From positions 160,011-224,010 of the forward strand of contig NZ_JAIFZM010000006.1 of assembly GCF_022095695.1 (NCBI RefSeq): 64,000 bases of DNA, given 5' to 3'. The number at the start of each line of letters is the position of its first letter. Within the stretch, counting starts at the first letter, position 1. The position numbers were made by a program, and so were the translations under genes. Below, in pieces: positions 56,885 to 64,000 of this stretch. A model generated the notes under the pieces. The model did not search any database. It saw only the letters and a list, made by a program, of their open reading frames with translations, and was not told where the DNA came from. The stretch is from Oceanobacillus jordanicus. Its GTDB lineage: Bacteria > Bacillota > Bacilli > Bacillales > Amphibacillaceae.

Positions 56885-56966
56885 ATACTATTTAAAAATC
56901 TTTCTATTCAGCCGATCAATATAATAAGATAATGATAATGGGTTAATTAGAAAGTGGGAATCACGG

Positions 56967-57422
56967 GTGCATACATCACAACAATTAGATGAAAAAAAAC
57001 AAGACTTATCCTTAAAGCTCTTTGTCGTATTGGCAAAGTCTTATCGGTCAGTAATGGAGCAGGTAGAGAAAGATATCCAGTCAAGGGGTCTAAATCTAAC
57101 TGACTTTGCTGTTCTAGAGCTTTTATACCATAAAGGAGAGCAGCCACTCCAAAAAATTGGTGAAAAAATTCTTTTAACCAGTGGTAGTATTACGTATGTT
57201 GTAAACAAATTAGAAAGAAAGGGATATTTAAAGCGCAAACCTAACCCTGCTGACAGACGGGTAACATTTGCTGTCATCGAAGAAAAGGGTGCGGAATTAT
57301 TAAGTAGAATCTTCCCAGGCCATTGGGACAAAATTAAAGAAATTATGTCTGTCTTAGACGAAGACGAAAAAGTATTTGCAGTTAACATTTTAAAAAAGCT
57401 CGGGAAAAATGAGATGGAATAG
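56967..57422 (+). CDS. MarR-family regulator (MhqR-like)
   Basis: A 151-aa winged-helix regulator. LSLKLFVVLAKSYRSVMEQVEKDIQSRGLNLTDFAVLELLYHKGEQPLQKIGEKILLTSGSITYVVNKLERKG covers the dimer and recognition helices, and RRVTFAVIEEKG the wing. The order and wording resemble what I remember of MhqR, the repressor that senses quinones, though no cysteine equivalent is obvious. The start is GTG 56967 with a modest GTGGGAA site. The gene for an NAD(P)-binding protein follows after its own terminator and an element copy. An MhqR-like operator lies far away at 2291. Confidence 0.82.
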   Translation: MHTSQQLDEKKQDLSLKLFVVLAKSYRSVMEQVEKDIQSRGLNLTDFAVLELLYHKGEQPLQKIGEKILLTSGSITYVVNKLERKGYLKRKPNPADRRVTFAVIEEKGAELLSRIFPGHWDKIKEIMSVLDEDEKVFAVNILKKLGKNEME

Positions 57423-57432
57423 ATTATTAGCT

Positions 57433-57468
57433 GAAGCAAAACATCCAATATATGTTTTGCTTCTTTTT
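57433..57468 (+). terminator. Terminator of the MarR-family gene
   Basis: GAAGCAAAACAT and ATGTTTTGCTTC form a perfect 12-bp stem around CCAATAT, followed by TTTTTATTT. Confidence 0.9.
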
Positions 57469-57499
57469 ATTTAGGATACATACCATTATATGACTTTAT

Positions 57500-57652
57500 C
57501 CCGGTGCAACCGTCCGTAAGACTCCCACTTCAAAACATGTAGTGAAACCAAAAAGTTTTTAGTGGGAGTAAACGGACGCTAACACCCCGATTCGTTCAAC
57601 TAACAATCAGTGGGGAAGAACGAGCCCCCCACTGATTGTAGTTTCACTTTAT
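57500..57652 (+). mobile_element. Non-autonomous IS200/IS605-like element, copy F
   Basis: TTTAT (57495-57499) precedes CCCGGTGCAACCGTCCGT, and the end is GTTTCACTTTAT at 57652. Both hairpins are intact. Only AC separates the right end from AAGGAGG, the ribosome site of the next gene, so that gene's leader must contain the element unless the element itself supplies the promoter. Confidence 0.85.
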
Positions 57653-57669
57653 ACAAGGAGGCATTATAA

Positions 57670-58296
57670 ATGCGTGTATTAGTTATCGGAGCAAATGGGG
57701 ATGTAGGGAAAAACATCGTAAAAAATATAAAGAATACAAAAGAACTAGAGCCAGTCGCTATGATACGAAAAGAAGAACAGATCGATTACTTTAAAGATTT
57801 AGGCGTGGAAACAGTTTTAGCTGATCTGGAAAGTGATTTTGAAAAAGCCTTTCACAAAATAGATGCAGTCATTTTTGCTGCTGGTTCTGGGCCAAATACA
57901 GGTCCTGATAAAACCATTATCATTGATCAGGAAGGAGCAATCGAAGCTGCAGATCTTGCGAGGAAGAACGGTGTAGAGCGCTTTGTTCTTCTAAGTTCCA
58001 TGGGAGCTGATCAGCCAAAAGAAGCTTCTGATGGGAAATTTTATCTGTATGCGAAGCACCGTGCAGATGAATATCTGAAATCCACAAATCTTAATTATAC
58101 GATTGTTAGGCCAGGTGCTTTAACAGACGACCCTGGAGAAGGAAAAGTGAACCTTCAGGAAAGTGGAACAGAATTTGGTAAAGTTCCGAGAGAAGATGTT
58201 GCAGCCGTAATTGTACACCTTTTAACTAAAAAAGAAGCCAATGGAAAAGTATATGAAGTTGTGAGTGGCAACAAAGAAGTAGCCAACGTATTATAA
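57670..58296 (+). CDS. NAD(P)-binding SDR-type protein (YhfK-like)
   Basis: An atypical short-chain dehydrogenase / NmrA-like protein of 208 aa. The cofactor loop is VLVIGANGDVGKNIVKN (residues 3-19), followed by AMIRKEEQIDYFKDLGVETVLADLE, FAAGSGPNTGPDKTIIIDQEGA, and the conserved HRADEYLKSTNLNYTIVRPGALTDDPGEGKV. This closely follows the YhfK pattern of B. subtilis. Function is not established; relatives sense redox or act in flavin/NAD metabolism. AAGGAGG is eight bases before the ATG, and the transposon-like element ends just before it. The region upstream has no clear promoter outside the element. Confidence 0.88.
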   Translation: MRVLVIGANGDVGKNIVKNIKNTKELEPVAMIRKEEQIDYFKDLGVETVLADLESDFEKAFHKIDAVIFAAGSGPNTGPDKTIIIDQEGAIEAADLARKNGVERFVLLSSMGADQPKEASDGKFYLYAKHRADEYLKSTNLNYTIVRPGALTDDPGEGKVNLQESGTEFGKVPREDVAAVIVHLLTKKEANGKVYEVVSGNKEVANVL

Positions 58297-58312
58297 TAAG
58301 CCGATTGTAATC

Positions 58313-58350
58313 AAAACCCGCCACTTTAAAATTGAGTGGTGGGTTTTTTA
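58313..58350 (+). terminator. Terminator of the YhfK-like gene
   Basis: AACCCGCCACT and AGTGGTGGGTT form a stem around TTAAAATTG, followed by TTTTTT. Confidence 0.9.
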
Positions 58351-58455
58351 TCCTAAAAACAGCCTAGAACCTCTGTATCCTTTTGTCCTCTTCACATAAT
58401 AAAACATAAAAAGGACATCATGATTTACTAAATGTTACATTGATATTACAAAGAG

Positions 58456-58480
58456 GTTTCAATTTTAATATAAGGGGTAT
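58456..58480 (+). promoter_or_regulatory. Strong candidate sigma-B promoter of the glutaredoxin-yppG pair
   Basis: GTTTCA-N13-GGGTAT. The -10 box is a full match to GGGWAW and the -35 matches five of six. It lies about 40 bases before the start of the glutaredoxin-like gene. Confidence 0.6.
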
Positions 58481-58520
58481 AGGAAAAAGGAATTACCTAA
58501 ATACTTGCGGAGGTATCATC

Positions 58521-58808
58521 ATGAGTAAAAACAATGTATGGATCTATATAAGCGAAGATAATGAAGATTGTGAGCGGGTATTACAACTTTTGAATAGGAA
58601 AAATGTGCCCTACGAGGTGAAAAATGTTACAAAACACCCAGAAAACAAGAAGGAGATGCAGAAGCATGGCATTTATGGCACTCCTGCGACGTTTATCGGG
58701 GACGAGAACAATCTGATTCTTGGATACCAAGAAGAAAAGCTAAACCTCATGTTAGGCGTGCTTGATAAAAACTATCTGTTGAACACAGATGCTGATCCTG
58801 ATGCATAA
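58521..58808 (+). CDS. Glutaredoxin-like protein lacking the first catalytic cysteine
   Basis: A 95-aa glutaredoxin-fold protein: WIYISEDNEDCERVLQLLNRKNVPYEVKNVTKHPENKKEMQKHGIYGTPATFIGDENNLILGYQEEKL. The thioredoxin-fold features (helix 1 after the active site, cis-Pro in GTPATFIG) are intact, but the usual CxxC reads NEDC, so only the second cysteine remains. It may work through another thiol, or have a binding rather than redox role. I start at ATG 58521, seven bases after GGAGG; the open extension to 58440 lies in the promoter. The YppG-like gene follows after 36 bases. Confidence 0.8.
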   Translation: MSKNNVWIYISEDNEDCERVLQLLNRKNVPYEVKNVTKHPENKKEMQKHGIYGTPATFIGDENNLILGYQEEKLNLMLGVLDKNYLLNTDADPDA

Positions 58809-58844
58809 TATATACCAGTCAACATGAAAGGGAGGTATGTAAAG

Positions 58845-59258
58845 ATGTATCATCGGCCTTACGATCAGTATAGTAATTACTATCATCCCAATTTTAATAA
58901 TGGAATAAATGAACAATCCTACCAACCATTCAACCAACCACCACACCAATCATCTTATTCTATTCCACCAACTAACGCAGCATTCCAACCAAACCAGTTT
59001 CAAACACCATATGAATTTTTTTCGAAACCACAGCAACCTGCAAACTGGCCGGAGTATATGCAACCAAACTATTCAGTAAACACGCAACAACCATCAAGTG
59101 TAGAAACAGGGAACAATATCAACGGATTTTCCCAAAAAGGGGAAACGCAACTGGACCTTGATAAAGTACTGTCCACGGTTGGCCAAATTGCCAATACTTA
59201 TCACCAAGTATCCCCAATTGTAAAACAGTTTGGAAGCGTAATGAAGCTTTTTAGGTAG
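58845..59258 (+). CDS. yppG: YppG-family protein
   Basis: A 137-aa protein with an Asn/Gln/Pro/Tyr-rich first two-thirds (YHRPYDQYSNYYHPNFNNG; QPFNQPPHQSS; repeated QPxNQF-like units), suggesting a disordered, possibly coat-like region. The conserved C-terminus is QLDLDKVLSTVGQIANTYHQVSPIVKQFGSVMKLFR, which I recall as the YppG family signature. Function is unknown. GGGAGG is nine bases before ATG 58845. Probably co-transcribed with the glutaredoxin-like gene from the sigma-B-type promoter. Confidence 0.82.
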   Translation: MYHRPYDQYSNYYHPNFNNGINEQSYQPFNQPPHQSSYSIPPTNAAFQPNQFQTPYEFFSKPQQPANWPEYMQPNYSVNTQQPSSVETGNNINGFSQKGETQLDLDKVLSTVGQIANTYHQVSPIVKQFGSVMKLFR

Positions 59259-59409
59259 CCAGTATAAAAATTGTCCTTTCTCTAAAAAGATCGTTGGAAA
59301 ATAAATGAACAGAAGGAATTAGTAAAATTCGTTTTATAAAAAAAACGGTAATACTTTGTATTATTAAGGGTAAAAGAAGGGTAGATGCGGAAAAAAGAGG
59401 AGAATTTTT

Positions 59410-60096
59410 ATGATAGGATGTTTAGTCATACATGGATATACTGGGGGACCTTATGAAGTAGAGCCATTAGTAAATTACTTGCATGAACATACCGATTGGC
59501 ATATTGAAGTGCCAACACTTCCAGGACATGGAAGGCAGCTTGATTTAAAAGGAAAATCTCACAAGAACTGGATAAGCGCAGCAGAAGAAGCACTAAAGGG
59601 TTTAATGGAAAAGTACGAACGTATTTATGTGATCGGGTTTTCAATGGGTGGCATGATTTCTGCTTATCTGGCTGCCAAGTATAAAGTAGACAAGCTTGTC
59701 CTACTGGCTCCCGCAGGGAAATATTTATCTTTCAAGCAAATTGCCGTGGATGCAGGTGGGTTTGTTGCAGATGGCGTAAGAGGAAAGTTAGGGAGTAACA
59801 AGTTATATAACCACTACCGTAACAAATTAGGACGGGTCCCATTTAAAGCAAACTTGGAGTTCTTGAAATTAGTTAAGTTTACCAGAGGATACTTAAAAAA
59901 AGTTGAATCCGAAGTCCTCATTGCCCAAGGTCAGATGGATGGGATGGTTCCATATAAAACTGCTTATTATCTAGATAAAGAAATCACCTCAGAAAGGAAA
60001 GAGGTAGTGTTTTTTGAACGCTCCCGACACCTTATTTGTCTAGGAGACGATAGAGAGACCTTGAATAGTATGGTACTTCAGTTTCTAATCAAATAA
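59410..60096 (+). CDS. Alpha/beta hydrolase, carboxylesterase-like
   Basis: Serine hydrolase of 228 aa resembling the Est30/YvaK carboxylesterases. The oxyanion motif is LVIHGYTGGPYEV (HGYTG, residues 8-12), the nucleophile elbow VIGFSMGGMISAYLA (Ser near 79), the acid Asp in AQGQMDGMVPY and the catalytic His in SRHLICLG near 205. Substrate unknown. AGAGGAG precedes the ATG. The 150-base gap before it is AT-rich and shows no clear promoter or repeat. Confidence 0.88.
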   Translation: MIGCLVIHGYTGGPYEVEPLVNYLHEHTDWHIEVPTLPGHGRQLDLKGKSHKNWISAAEEALKGLMEKYERIYVIGFSMGGMISAYLAAKYKVDKLVLLAPAGKYLSFKQIAVDAGGFVADGVRGKLGSNKLYNHYRNKLGRVPFKANLEFLKLVKFTRGYLKKVESEVLIAQGQMDGMVPYKTAYYLDKEITSERKEVVFFERSRHLICLGDDRETLNSMVLQFLIK

Positions 60097-60108
60097 AAGA
60101 CAAAAGAA

Positions 60109-60141
60109 AAACGAGACAGCCATCTGCCTCGTTTATTATTT
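60109..60141 (+). terminator. Terminator of the hydrolase gene
   Basis: AAACGAG-A-CAG and CTG-C-CTCGTTT form a stem around CCAT, followed by ATTATTTT. Confidence 0.75.
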
Positions 60142-60153
60142 TACATCAGGAAA

Positions 60154-60263
60154 GTATAAAATCTTAGCTAGGAAGGCAATTACAATGCAGTTAAAATTTT
60201 AATGTTCCAAGTATAAGAAAAACGTCTACCTTCGGCTAAAAGACGAGCGAATGCGTTTTTCTA
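60154..60263 (+). repeat. R2 dispersed repeat, complete copy
   Basis: Starts GTATAAAATCTTAGCTAGGAAG, continues GTTAAAATTTTAATGTTCCAAG and TATAAGAAAAACG, and ends GCTAAAAGACGAGCGAATGCGTTTTTCTAAT. It lies between the convergent hydrolase and DegV genes; on the minus strand its hairpin can end degV transcripts. Confidence 0.65.
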
Positions 60264-60270
60264 ATCGGTC

Positions 60271-61128
60271 TTATTTATCCTTAAAGAAGGAAATAACCAG
60301 CGCTCCTTCACCACCGTATGTGGAAATAAGTGGGCCGGCTTCTGTCAAATAAGCATCTTTAAATGGATGAGCATTTCGGATATCCTCTAATACACTTTTG
60401 GCACGACTTTCTGCTTTGCAATGTGTCATCGAAATAACCTTGTTCTCCACCGTTTTAGTATACTCCCCGATTTGCTCAATAAATCGACGAATCGATTTTT
60501 TGTCACCACGGACTTTTTCTGAAACTTCAATGGATCCTTCTTCACTTGCTTTCATTAATAATTTTATATTAAGCGTTTTAGCAATGGTTCCTTTTACTTT
60601 ATCCAGCCTTCCACCTAATACCAGGTTATCTAAAGTTTTTAATATAAATAAGGTAGTGGTCTGTTCTACTCGTTCTTCCAGATGCCTTGTTAACTCTGAA
60701 ATGCTATAGCCTTCCTCAAGCTTTACTTTAGCTTCATGTAAAAGTAGAGATATACCACAGGAGGCGGTCTTCGTGTTTATTACCTCTATTTTTCGCAGTG
60801 GTTCTTCTTCGAGCAGCAAATCTTTACCAGCCACTGCATTATCATAGGTACTGCTTAGACCTTTGGAGAGGCTTAGCATTAATATGGGCTGTTCTGGGTC
60901 GACTTGCTTATATGCCTCATAAAAGTCATGTGGACTAGGGGCAGCAGAGCGTGGGAGCTCATGGTCTTCTTTAATTTTTCTATAAAAATCATTAATATCC
61001 AATTCTGTGCCCGTTTTATATTGTCCATCGGAAAAGTGTAAATAAAGGGGAACAATGATTAGATCCAGGTTGTCATGGAGGCGTTGTGGAATATCCGCTC
61101 CTCCGTCAGTCATTAATTGAACGTTCAT
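60271..61128 (-). CDS. DegV-family fatty-acid-binding protein
   Basis: A 285-aa DegV-fold protein. Typical features: QLMTDGGADIPQRLHDNLDLIIVPLYLHFSDGQYKTG (residues 4-40), RSAAPSPHDFYEAYKQ with the fatty-acid head-group Ser, LSLSKGLSSTYDNAV, and the C-terminal STYGGEGALVISFF. DegV/FakB proteins present fatty acids to the kinase FakA for incorporation into phospholipid; family knowledge, not shown here. The start at 61128 has a GGGTGATC site. Upstream TATAAT suggests its own promoter. Confidence 0.9.
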   Translation of the reverse strand: MNVQLMTDGGADIPQRLHDNLDLIIVPLYLHFSDGQYKTGTELDINDFYRKIKEDHELPRSAAPSPHDFYEAYKQVDPEQPILMLSLSKGLSSTYDNAVAGKDLLLEEEPLRKIEVINTKTASCGISLLLHEAKVKLEEGYSISELTRHLEERVEQTTTLFILKTLDNLVLGGRLDKVKGTIAKTLNIKLLMKASEEGSIEVSEKVRGDKKSIRRFIEQIGEYTKTVENKVISMTHCKAESRAKSVLEDIRNAHPFKDAYLTEAGPLISTYGGEGALVISFFKDK

Positions 61129-61204
61129 GAGATCACCCGTTTCTTAAAAGTAAAGTACTGCAATTATAGCAGTTGGTTTCTATGATTTATACTCACATAA
61201 GAGG

Positions 61205-62116
61205 TTATTTACGCTCTTTTTGTGCGATTGTCACAGAAGATTTCCTTGACGTACTTAATATAAATAGAAATAATCCAAAGATAACGATGGTCCCTCCTAG
61301 TAATTGAGAGCCTGTCACCTTTTCATCAAGTAATAAATAGGCCAAAATAGTTGCCCCAACTGGTTCGAACACAATGCCCATTGAAATAGTAGAAGTGCTC
61401 AACCACTTTAACGCCCAATTAAATAGGGTATGGCCGAAGAATGTTGGTACAATGGCCAAGGCAAGAAATAAACCCCAGTGGTTGGCAGGGTATCCGAAAA
61501 AGGGGTTCTGAACCGCGAGATTATAAAGTAACAGTGTTATGGAGCTAGCCCCATAGACAAGAAAGGTGTAAGTCATTAAGGAAACGTTTCTTCTGACACG
61601 TTGCCCAAATAAAAAGTACACGGTTACAGTGATAGCCCCAAATAATGCGAGAATATCGCCAAGCAAAGCCATGCCACTTATTTGAAAATCACCCCAGCTA
61701 ATAATGAAACTTCCGAGCAGGGCGATGAGCATACTGATAACCGCTCCTGGAGAGAATCTTTCTTTAAAAAAGAAATAGGTCCCGAGAAAAGCAAATATTG
61801 GCTGTAACGTCACTAGCACTACAGAACTTGCTACAGAGGTATAGTTAAGCGACTCAAACCACAAAATAAAATGGAGAGCGAGAAAGATGCCTGCCAGTAT
61901 GGAAAAGAGCCAATCACGCTTCTCGACATTTCGAAATTCATTTCGGTACTTTAATAAAACGACGGGACTCATAATTATGACGGCAAACAAAAGGCGATAG
62001 TTTGCAATGATTGCAGCTGGTGCTTGATCTGCCAATTTAACCAATACAGCTGATGTCGAAACAGAAATGACACCGATTACCACGGCGGCATATGGGTTGA
62101 ATGGGGGAAGACGCAT
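61205..62116 (-). CDS. DMT-superfamily transporter (EamA)
   Basis: A 303-aa membrane protein with ten predicted helices in two EamA repeats. Signature segments are VSTSAVLVKLADQAPAAIIANYRLLFAV in repeat 1, TSVASSVVLVTLQPIFAFLGTYFFFKERFSPGAVISMLIALLGSFI at its end, and STSTISMGIVFEPVGATILAYLLLDEKVTGSQLLGGTIVIFGLFL in repeat 2. Such proteins usually export metabolites or amino acids. Substrate unknown. GGGAGGG precedes the ATG. Same strand as degV, 76 bases apart. Confidence 0.9.
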   Translation of the reverse strand: MRLPPFNPYAAVVIGVISVSTSAVLVKLADQAPAAIIANYRLLFAVIIMSPVVLLKYRNEFRNVEKRDWLFSILAGIFLALHFILWFESLNYTSVASSVVLVTLQPIFAFLGTYFFFKERFSPGAVISMLIALLGSFIISWGDFQISGMALLGDILALFGAITVTVYFLFGQRVRRNVSLMTYTFLVYGASSITLLLYNLAVQNPFFGYPANHWGLFLALAIVPTFFGHTLFNWALKWLSTSTISMGIVFEPVGATILAYLLLDEKVTGSQLLGGTIVIFGLFLFILSTSRKSSVTIAQKERK

Positions 62117-62269
62117 CTTAACCCTCCCTAACTTATTAAGAGTACTTACATGACAAGCTTTTCTTTATGTTCTAATTATTCTACCACGGTCCTTGTAAAA
62201 AATCACATCTGCAAATTAGTATCATGATAAATAATATGTTATGATTGTATTTGCATGAGTTTTCGAGTG

Positions 62270-62303
62270 AGGCCTCTTACCAGAAATTGGTGATGCCTTT
62301 TTT
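62270..62303 (+). terminator. Terminator-like hairpin in the cshA leader region
   Basis: AGGC-(5)-ACCA and TGGT-(3)-GCCT pair with a GAAAT loop and are followed by TTTTTT. The flanking genes are divergent, so neither needs a terminator here. A TATGAT box about 30 bases upstream could start a short RNA or a cshA leader subject to attenuation. The rest of 62117-62511 is AT-rich with no gene; 62316-62480 shows only faint R2 likeness. Confidence 0.5.
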
Positions 62304-62511
62304 GTACTTTAGGGAAAGTATAAAATTAATGATACTTTTAAATCGAATTTAAAATATAATGTGAGAAATTTCCTTCATATAGCCGTCGCAGTGAGATTGG
62401 AACGTTTGCTGTTTTAAAAATGCGGGTAGATTATTTTCAAACTAAAGTATAAGAAAAATCCAAGGCCTCTTTGACGAATAAATTTTTAAAGAAAAAGGAG
62501 TAGAGGAATAG

Positions 62512-63975
62512 GTGACAACATTTAATGAAATAGGCATTTCCAGTCCTATCATGAAAGCATTAGAAAAAATGGGTTTTGAAGAAGCAACACCAATACAGGC
62601 GGAGACCATTCCACTTGCAATGCAAGGGAACGATGTAATTGGACAAGCCCAAACAGGTACAGGTAAAACAGCAGCGTTTGGTATTCCAATGATCGAGAAA
62701 ATTGATTCCAAACAACGCAAAATTCAAGGGCTAGTAGTAGCGCCAACACGTGAATTAGCTATCCAGGTAGCAGAGGAACTAAATCGTCTTAGTAAATTTA
62801 AAGGAGTACGAGCTTTAGCTATTTATGGCGGATCCCCTATGGATAGACAAATTCGTGCGCTTAAAGACGGTCCGCAAATCGTTGTTGCGACACCAGGTAG
62901 ACTGCTTGACCATATGAGAAGAAAAACGATCCGTATTAATATGGTACAGACTGCTATTTTGGATGAAGCAGATGAAATGCTTAACATGGGCTTCATTGAT
63001 GATATCCGTGATATTTTGAAAGGTATACCTGAAGAAAGACAAACATTGCTTTTCTCAGCTACAATGCCGAAAGAAATCCGTGATATTGCAACAAACTTAA
63101 TGAACGATCCAAAAGAAGTTAAAGTAAAAGCTAAAGAAATGACTGTAGAGAACATTGATCAATTCTTTATCGAAATACCTGAGAAATTTAAGTTCGATAC
63201 ACTAAACAATCATTTAGATATCAACGCACCTGAGTTAGCTATTGTGTTTAGTCGTACAAAAAAACGCGTGGACGAAATCACAGAAGGATTACAGGCAAGA
63301 GGTTATCGTGCTGAGGGAATCCATGGTGACTTAACACAAGGTAAACGTATGTCCGTATTGAACAAGTTCAAAGGTGGACGTGTAGATGTGCTTGTTGCAA
63401 CAGATGTAGCAGCACGTGGACTAGATATCTCTGGTGTTACCCATGTATATAACTTTGACATTCCACAGGATCCTGAAAGCTATGTCCACAGAATTGGACG
63501 TACAGGGCGTGCAGGTAGAACAGGTGAAGCTATCTCCTTCGTTACACCGAGAGAGATGTCGCACCTGCAATTAATTGAAAAAACTACCAAAAGCAAAATG
63601 AAACGTCTGACTCCACCGACTAATCATGATGCTCAAAAAGGGCAACAGCAGGTTACTGTTGAAAATATCTTAAAAACAATTGAAGAAAAAGACCTGAAAA
63701 CATATCATGAAGCAGCTAACACATTGTTACAAGAACATGATTCGATGTCAGTTATAGCTGCAGCACTGAAACTTATGACGAAGGAAAGACGTGATACACC
63801 AGTACGTATTTCATCAGTCGCTCCTATCAGTGTTAAAAAAGCACAGAGTTCAAATGATCGTCGTTCGAATAACAAACGTTTCTACGGGAAACGCAACCAA
63901 GGTGGCGGTGGCCGCAACCAAGGTGGAAGAAACAACCGTAAAGGGAATTACCAAAAACGCGGAAATCGCGATTAA
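62512..63975 (+). CDS. cshA: DEAD-box ATP-dependent RNA helicase CshA
   Basis: RNA helicase of 487 aa acting in the degradosome, ribosome assembly and cold adaptation. Motifs in order: Q motif [14 protein letters not shown] (residues 23-36), [13 protein letters not shown], Ia PTRELA, Ib [53 protein letters not shown]. The C-terminal tail is Gly/Arg/Asn-rich ([18 protein letters not shown]), as in CshA. The start is GTG 62512 with AGAGGAATAG upstream and AAGGAG further back. A long leader precedes it. The window ends 25 bases after the stop, where GGTTACACCT may begin a terminator. Confidence 0.95.
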   Translation: MTTFNEIGISSPIMKALEKMGFEEATPIQAETIPLAMQGNDVIGQAQTGTGKTAAFGIPMIEKIDSKQRKIQGLVVAPTRELAIQVAEELNRLSKFKGVRALAIYGGSPMDRQIRALKDGPQIVVATPGRLLDHMRRKTIRINMVQTAILDEADEMLNMGFIDDIRDILKGIPEERQTLLFSATMPKEIRDIATNLMNDPKEVKVKAKEMTVENIDQFFIEIPEKFKFDTLNNHLDINAPELAIVFSRTKKRVDEITEGLQARGYRAEGIHGDLTQGKRMSVLNKFKGGRVDVLVATDVAARGLDISGVTHVYNFDIPQDPESYVHRIGRTGRAGRTGEAISFVTPREMSHLQLIEKTTKSKMKRLTPPTNHDAQKGQQQVTVENILKTIEEKDLKTYHEAANTLLQEHDSMSVIAAALKLMTKERRDTPVRISSVAPISVKKAQSSNDRRSNNKRFYGKRNQGGGGRNQGGRNNRKGNYQKRGNRD

Positions 63976-64000
63976 GTAACAATGAAAAAAGGTTACACCT

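Noticed and set aside
56928..56946. Fur-box-like GATAATGATAAT before the MarR gene
   Set aside because: The first two hexamers match but the third part (GGGTTAA) does not match CATTATC, and neither neighbouring gene is iron-related.
62316..62480. Fifth R2 repeat copy before cshA
   Set aside because: Only short matches (GTATAAAATTAA at the start, AAGTATAAGAAAAATCC near the end) remain and the middle does not align; too weak to call.

Overview
The window looks like chromosome of a low-GC Gram-positive bacterium of the family Bacillaceae, most likely a moderately halophilic relative of Oceanobacillus or Virgibacillus. The evidence is AT-rich DNA with strong AGGAGG ribosome sites, many TTG/GTG starts, and close recall-level likeness of many products to Bacillus subtilis proteins: CwlK, PncA/YueJ, CssRS with an Htr protease, TreP-TreA-TreR, YkgA, TypA, CshA, YppG and YfhE. 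The genus is inference. I saw no rRNA or tRNA genes, prophage, CRISPR array or transposase gene.

Layout. 1-6.4 kb: YtzI-like peptide, Gfo/Idh oxidoreductase, a ring-cleaving dioxygenase behind an MhqR-like operator, CwlK, a PlsY-family protein, DUF456, a PdxK-PncA cofactor pair, an acetyltransferase. 6.4-9.0 kb: proline T-box and archaeal-type prolyl-tRNA synthetase, a 280-bp repeat, a broken HIT gene. 9.2-12.7 kb: M20 amidohydrolase with a polar amino acid ABC transporter. 12.7-23.6 kb: glutathione peroxidase, TrhO, two tandem paralogous membrane proteins of unknown function, cold shock protein, methyltransferase, oxidoreductases, zinc-finger proteins. 23.8-29.3 kb: HtrA-like protease divergent from CssRS, then TypA. 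29.4-35.3 kb: a 21-bp tandem repeat, a PQQ-type sugar dehydrogenase, and the trehalose operon with an unusual EIIA-EIIB-EIIC transporter. 35.4-46.2 kb: small stress-type genes, an ABC-2 exporter, SDR and thiolase, CapA, a PadR unit with twin operators, a DUF368 transporter. 46.4-50.6 kb: a two-component system with two PepSY proteins. 50.6-55.8 kb: phnD-phnC-phnE-phnE plus 5'-nucleotidase. 55.9-64 kb: lipid kinase, MarR regulator, NAD(P)-binding protein, glutaredoxin-like and YppG genes, hydrolase, DegV, DMT exporter, CshA.

The most unusual signal is between genes. A ~155-bp element occurs six times (one a deletion remnant), always with TTTAT at its right end and, in the five long copies, TTTAT just before its left end. 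It has subterminal hairpins and no coding capacity, and resembles a non-autonomous IS200/IS605-type (PATE/MITE-like) element. Three copies stop at or within two bases of a Shine-Dalgarno sequence, and two end on a stop codon. A second ~105-bp repeat (called R2 here) occurs four times and carries a terminator-like hairpin; one element copy is inserted in an R2 copy. Two further repeat types and the 21-bp tandem array complete the repeat landscape.

Regulatory reading suggests four sigma-B-type promoters (tandem membrane pair, ykgA-like, yfhE-like, glutaredoxin-yppG), MhqR-, CssR-, TreR- and PadR-type operators, a T-box, and several leader or intercistronic hairpins. All motif assignments are by eye and need computational confirmation.
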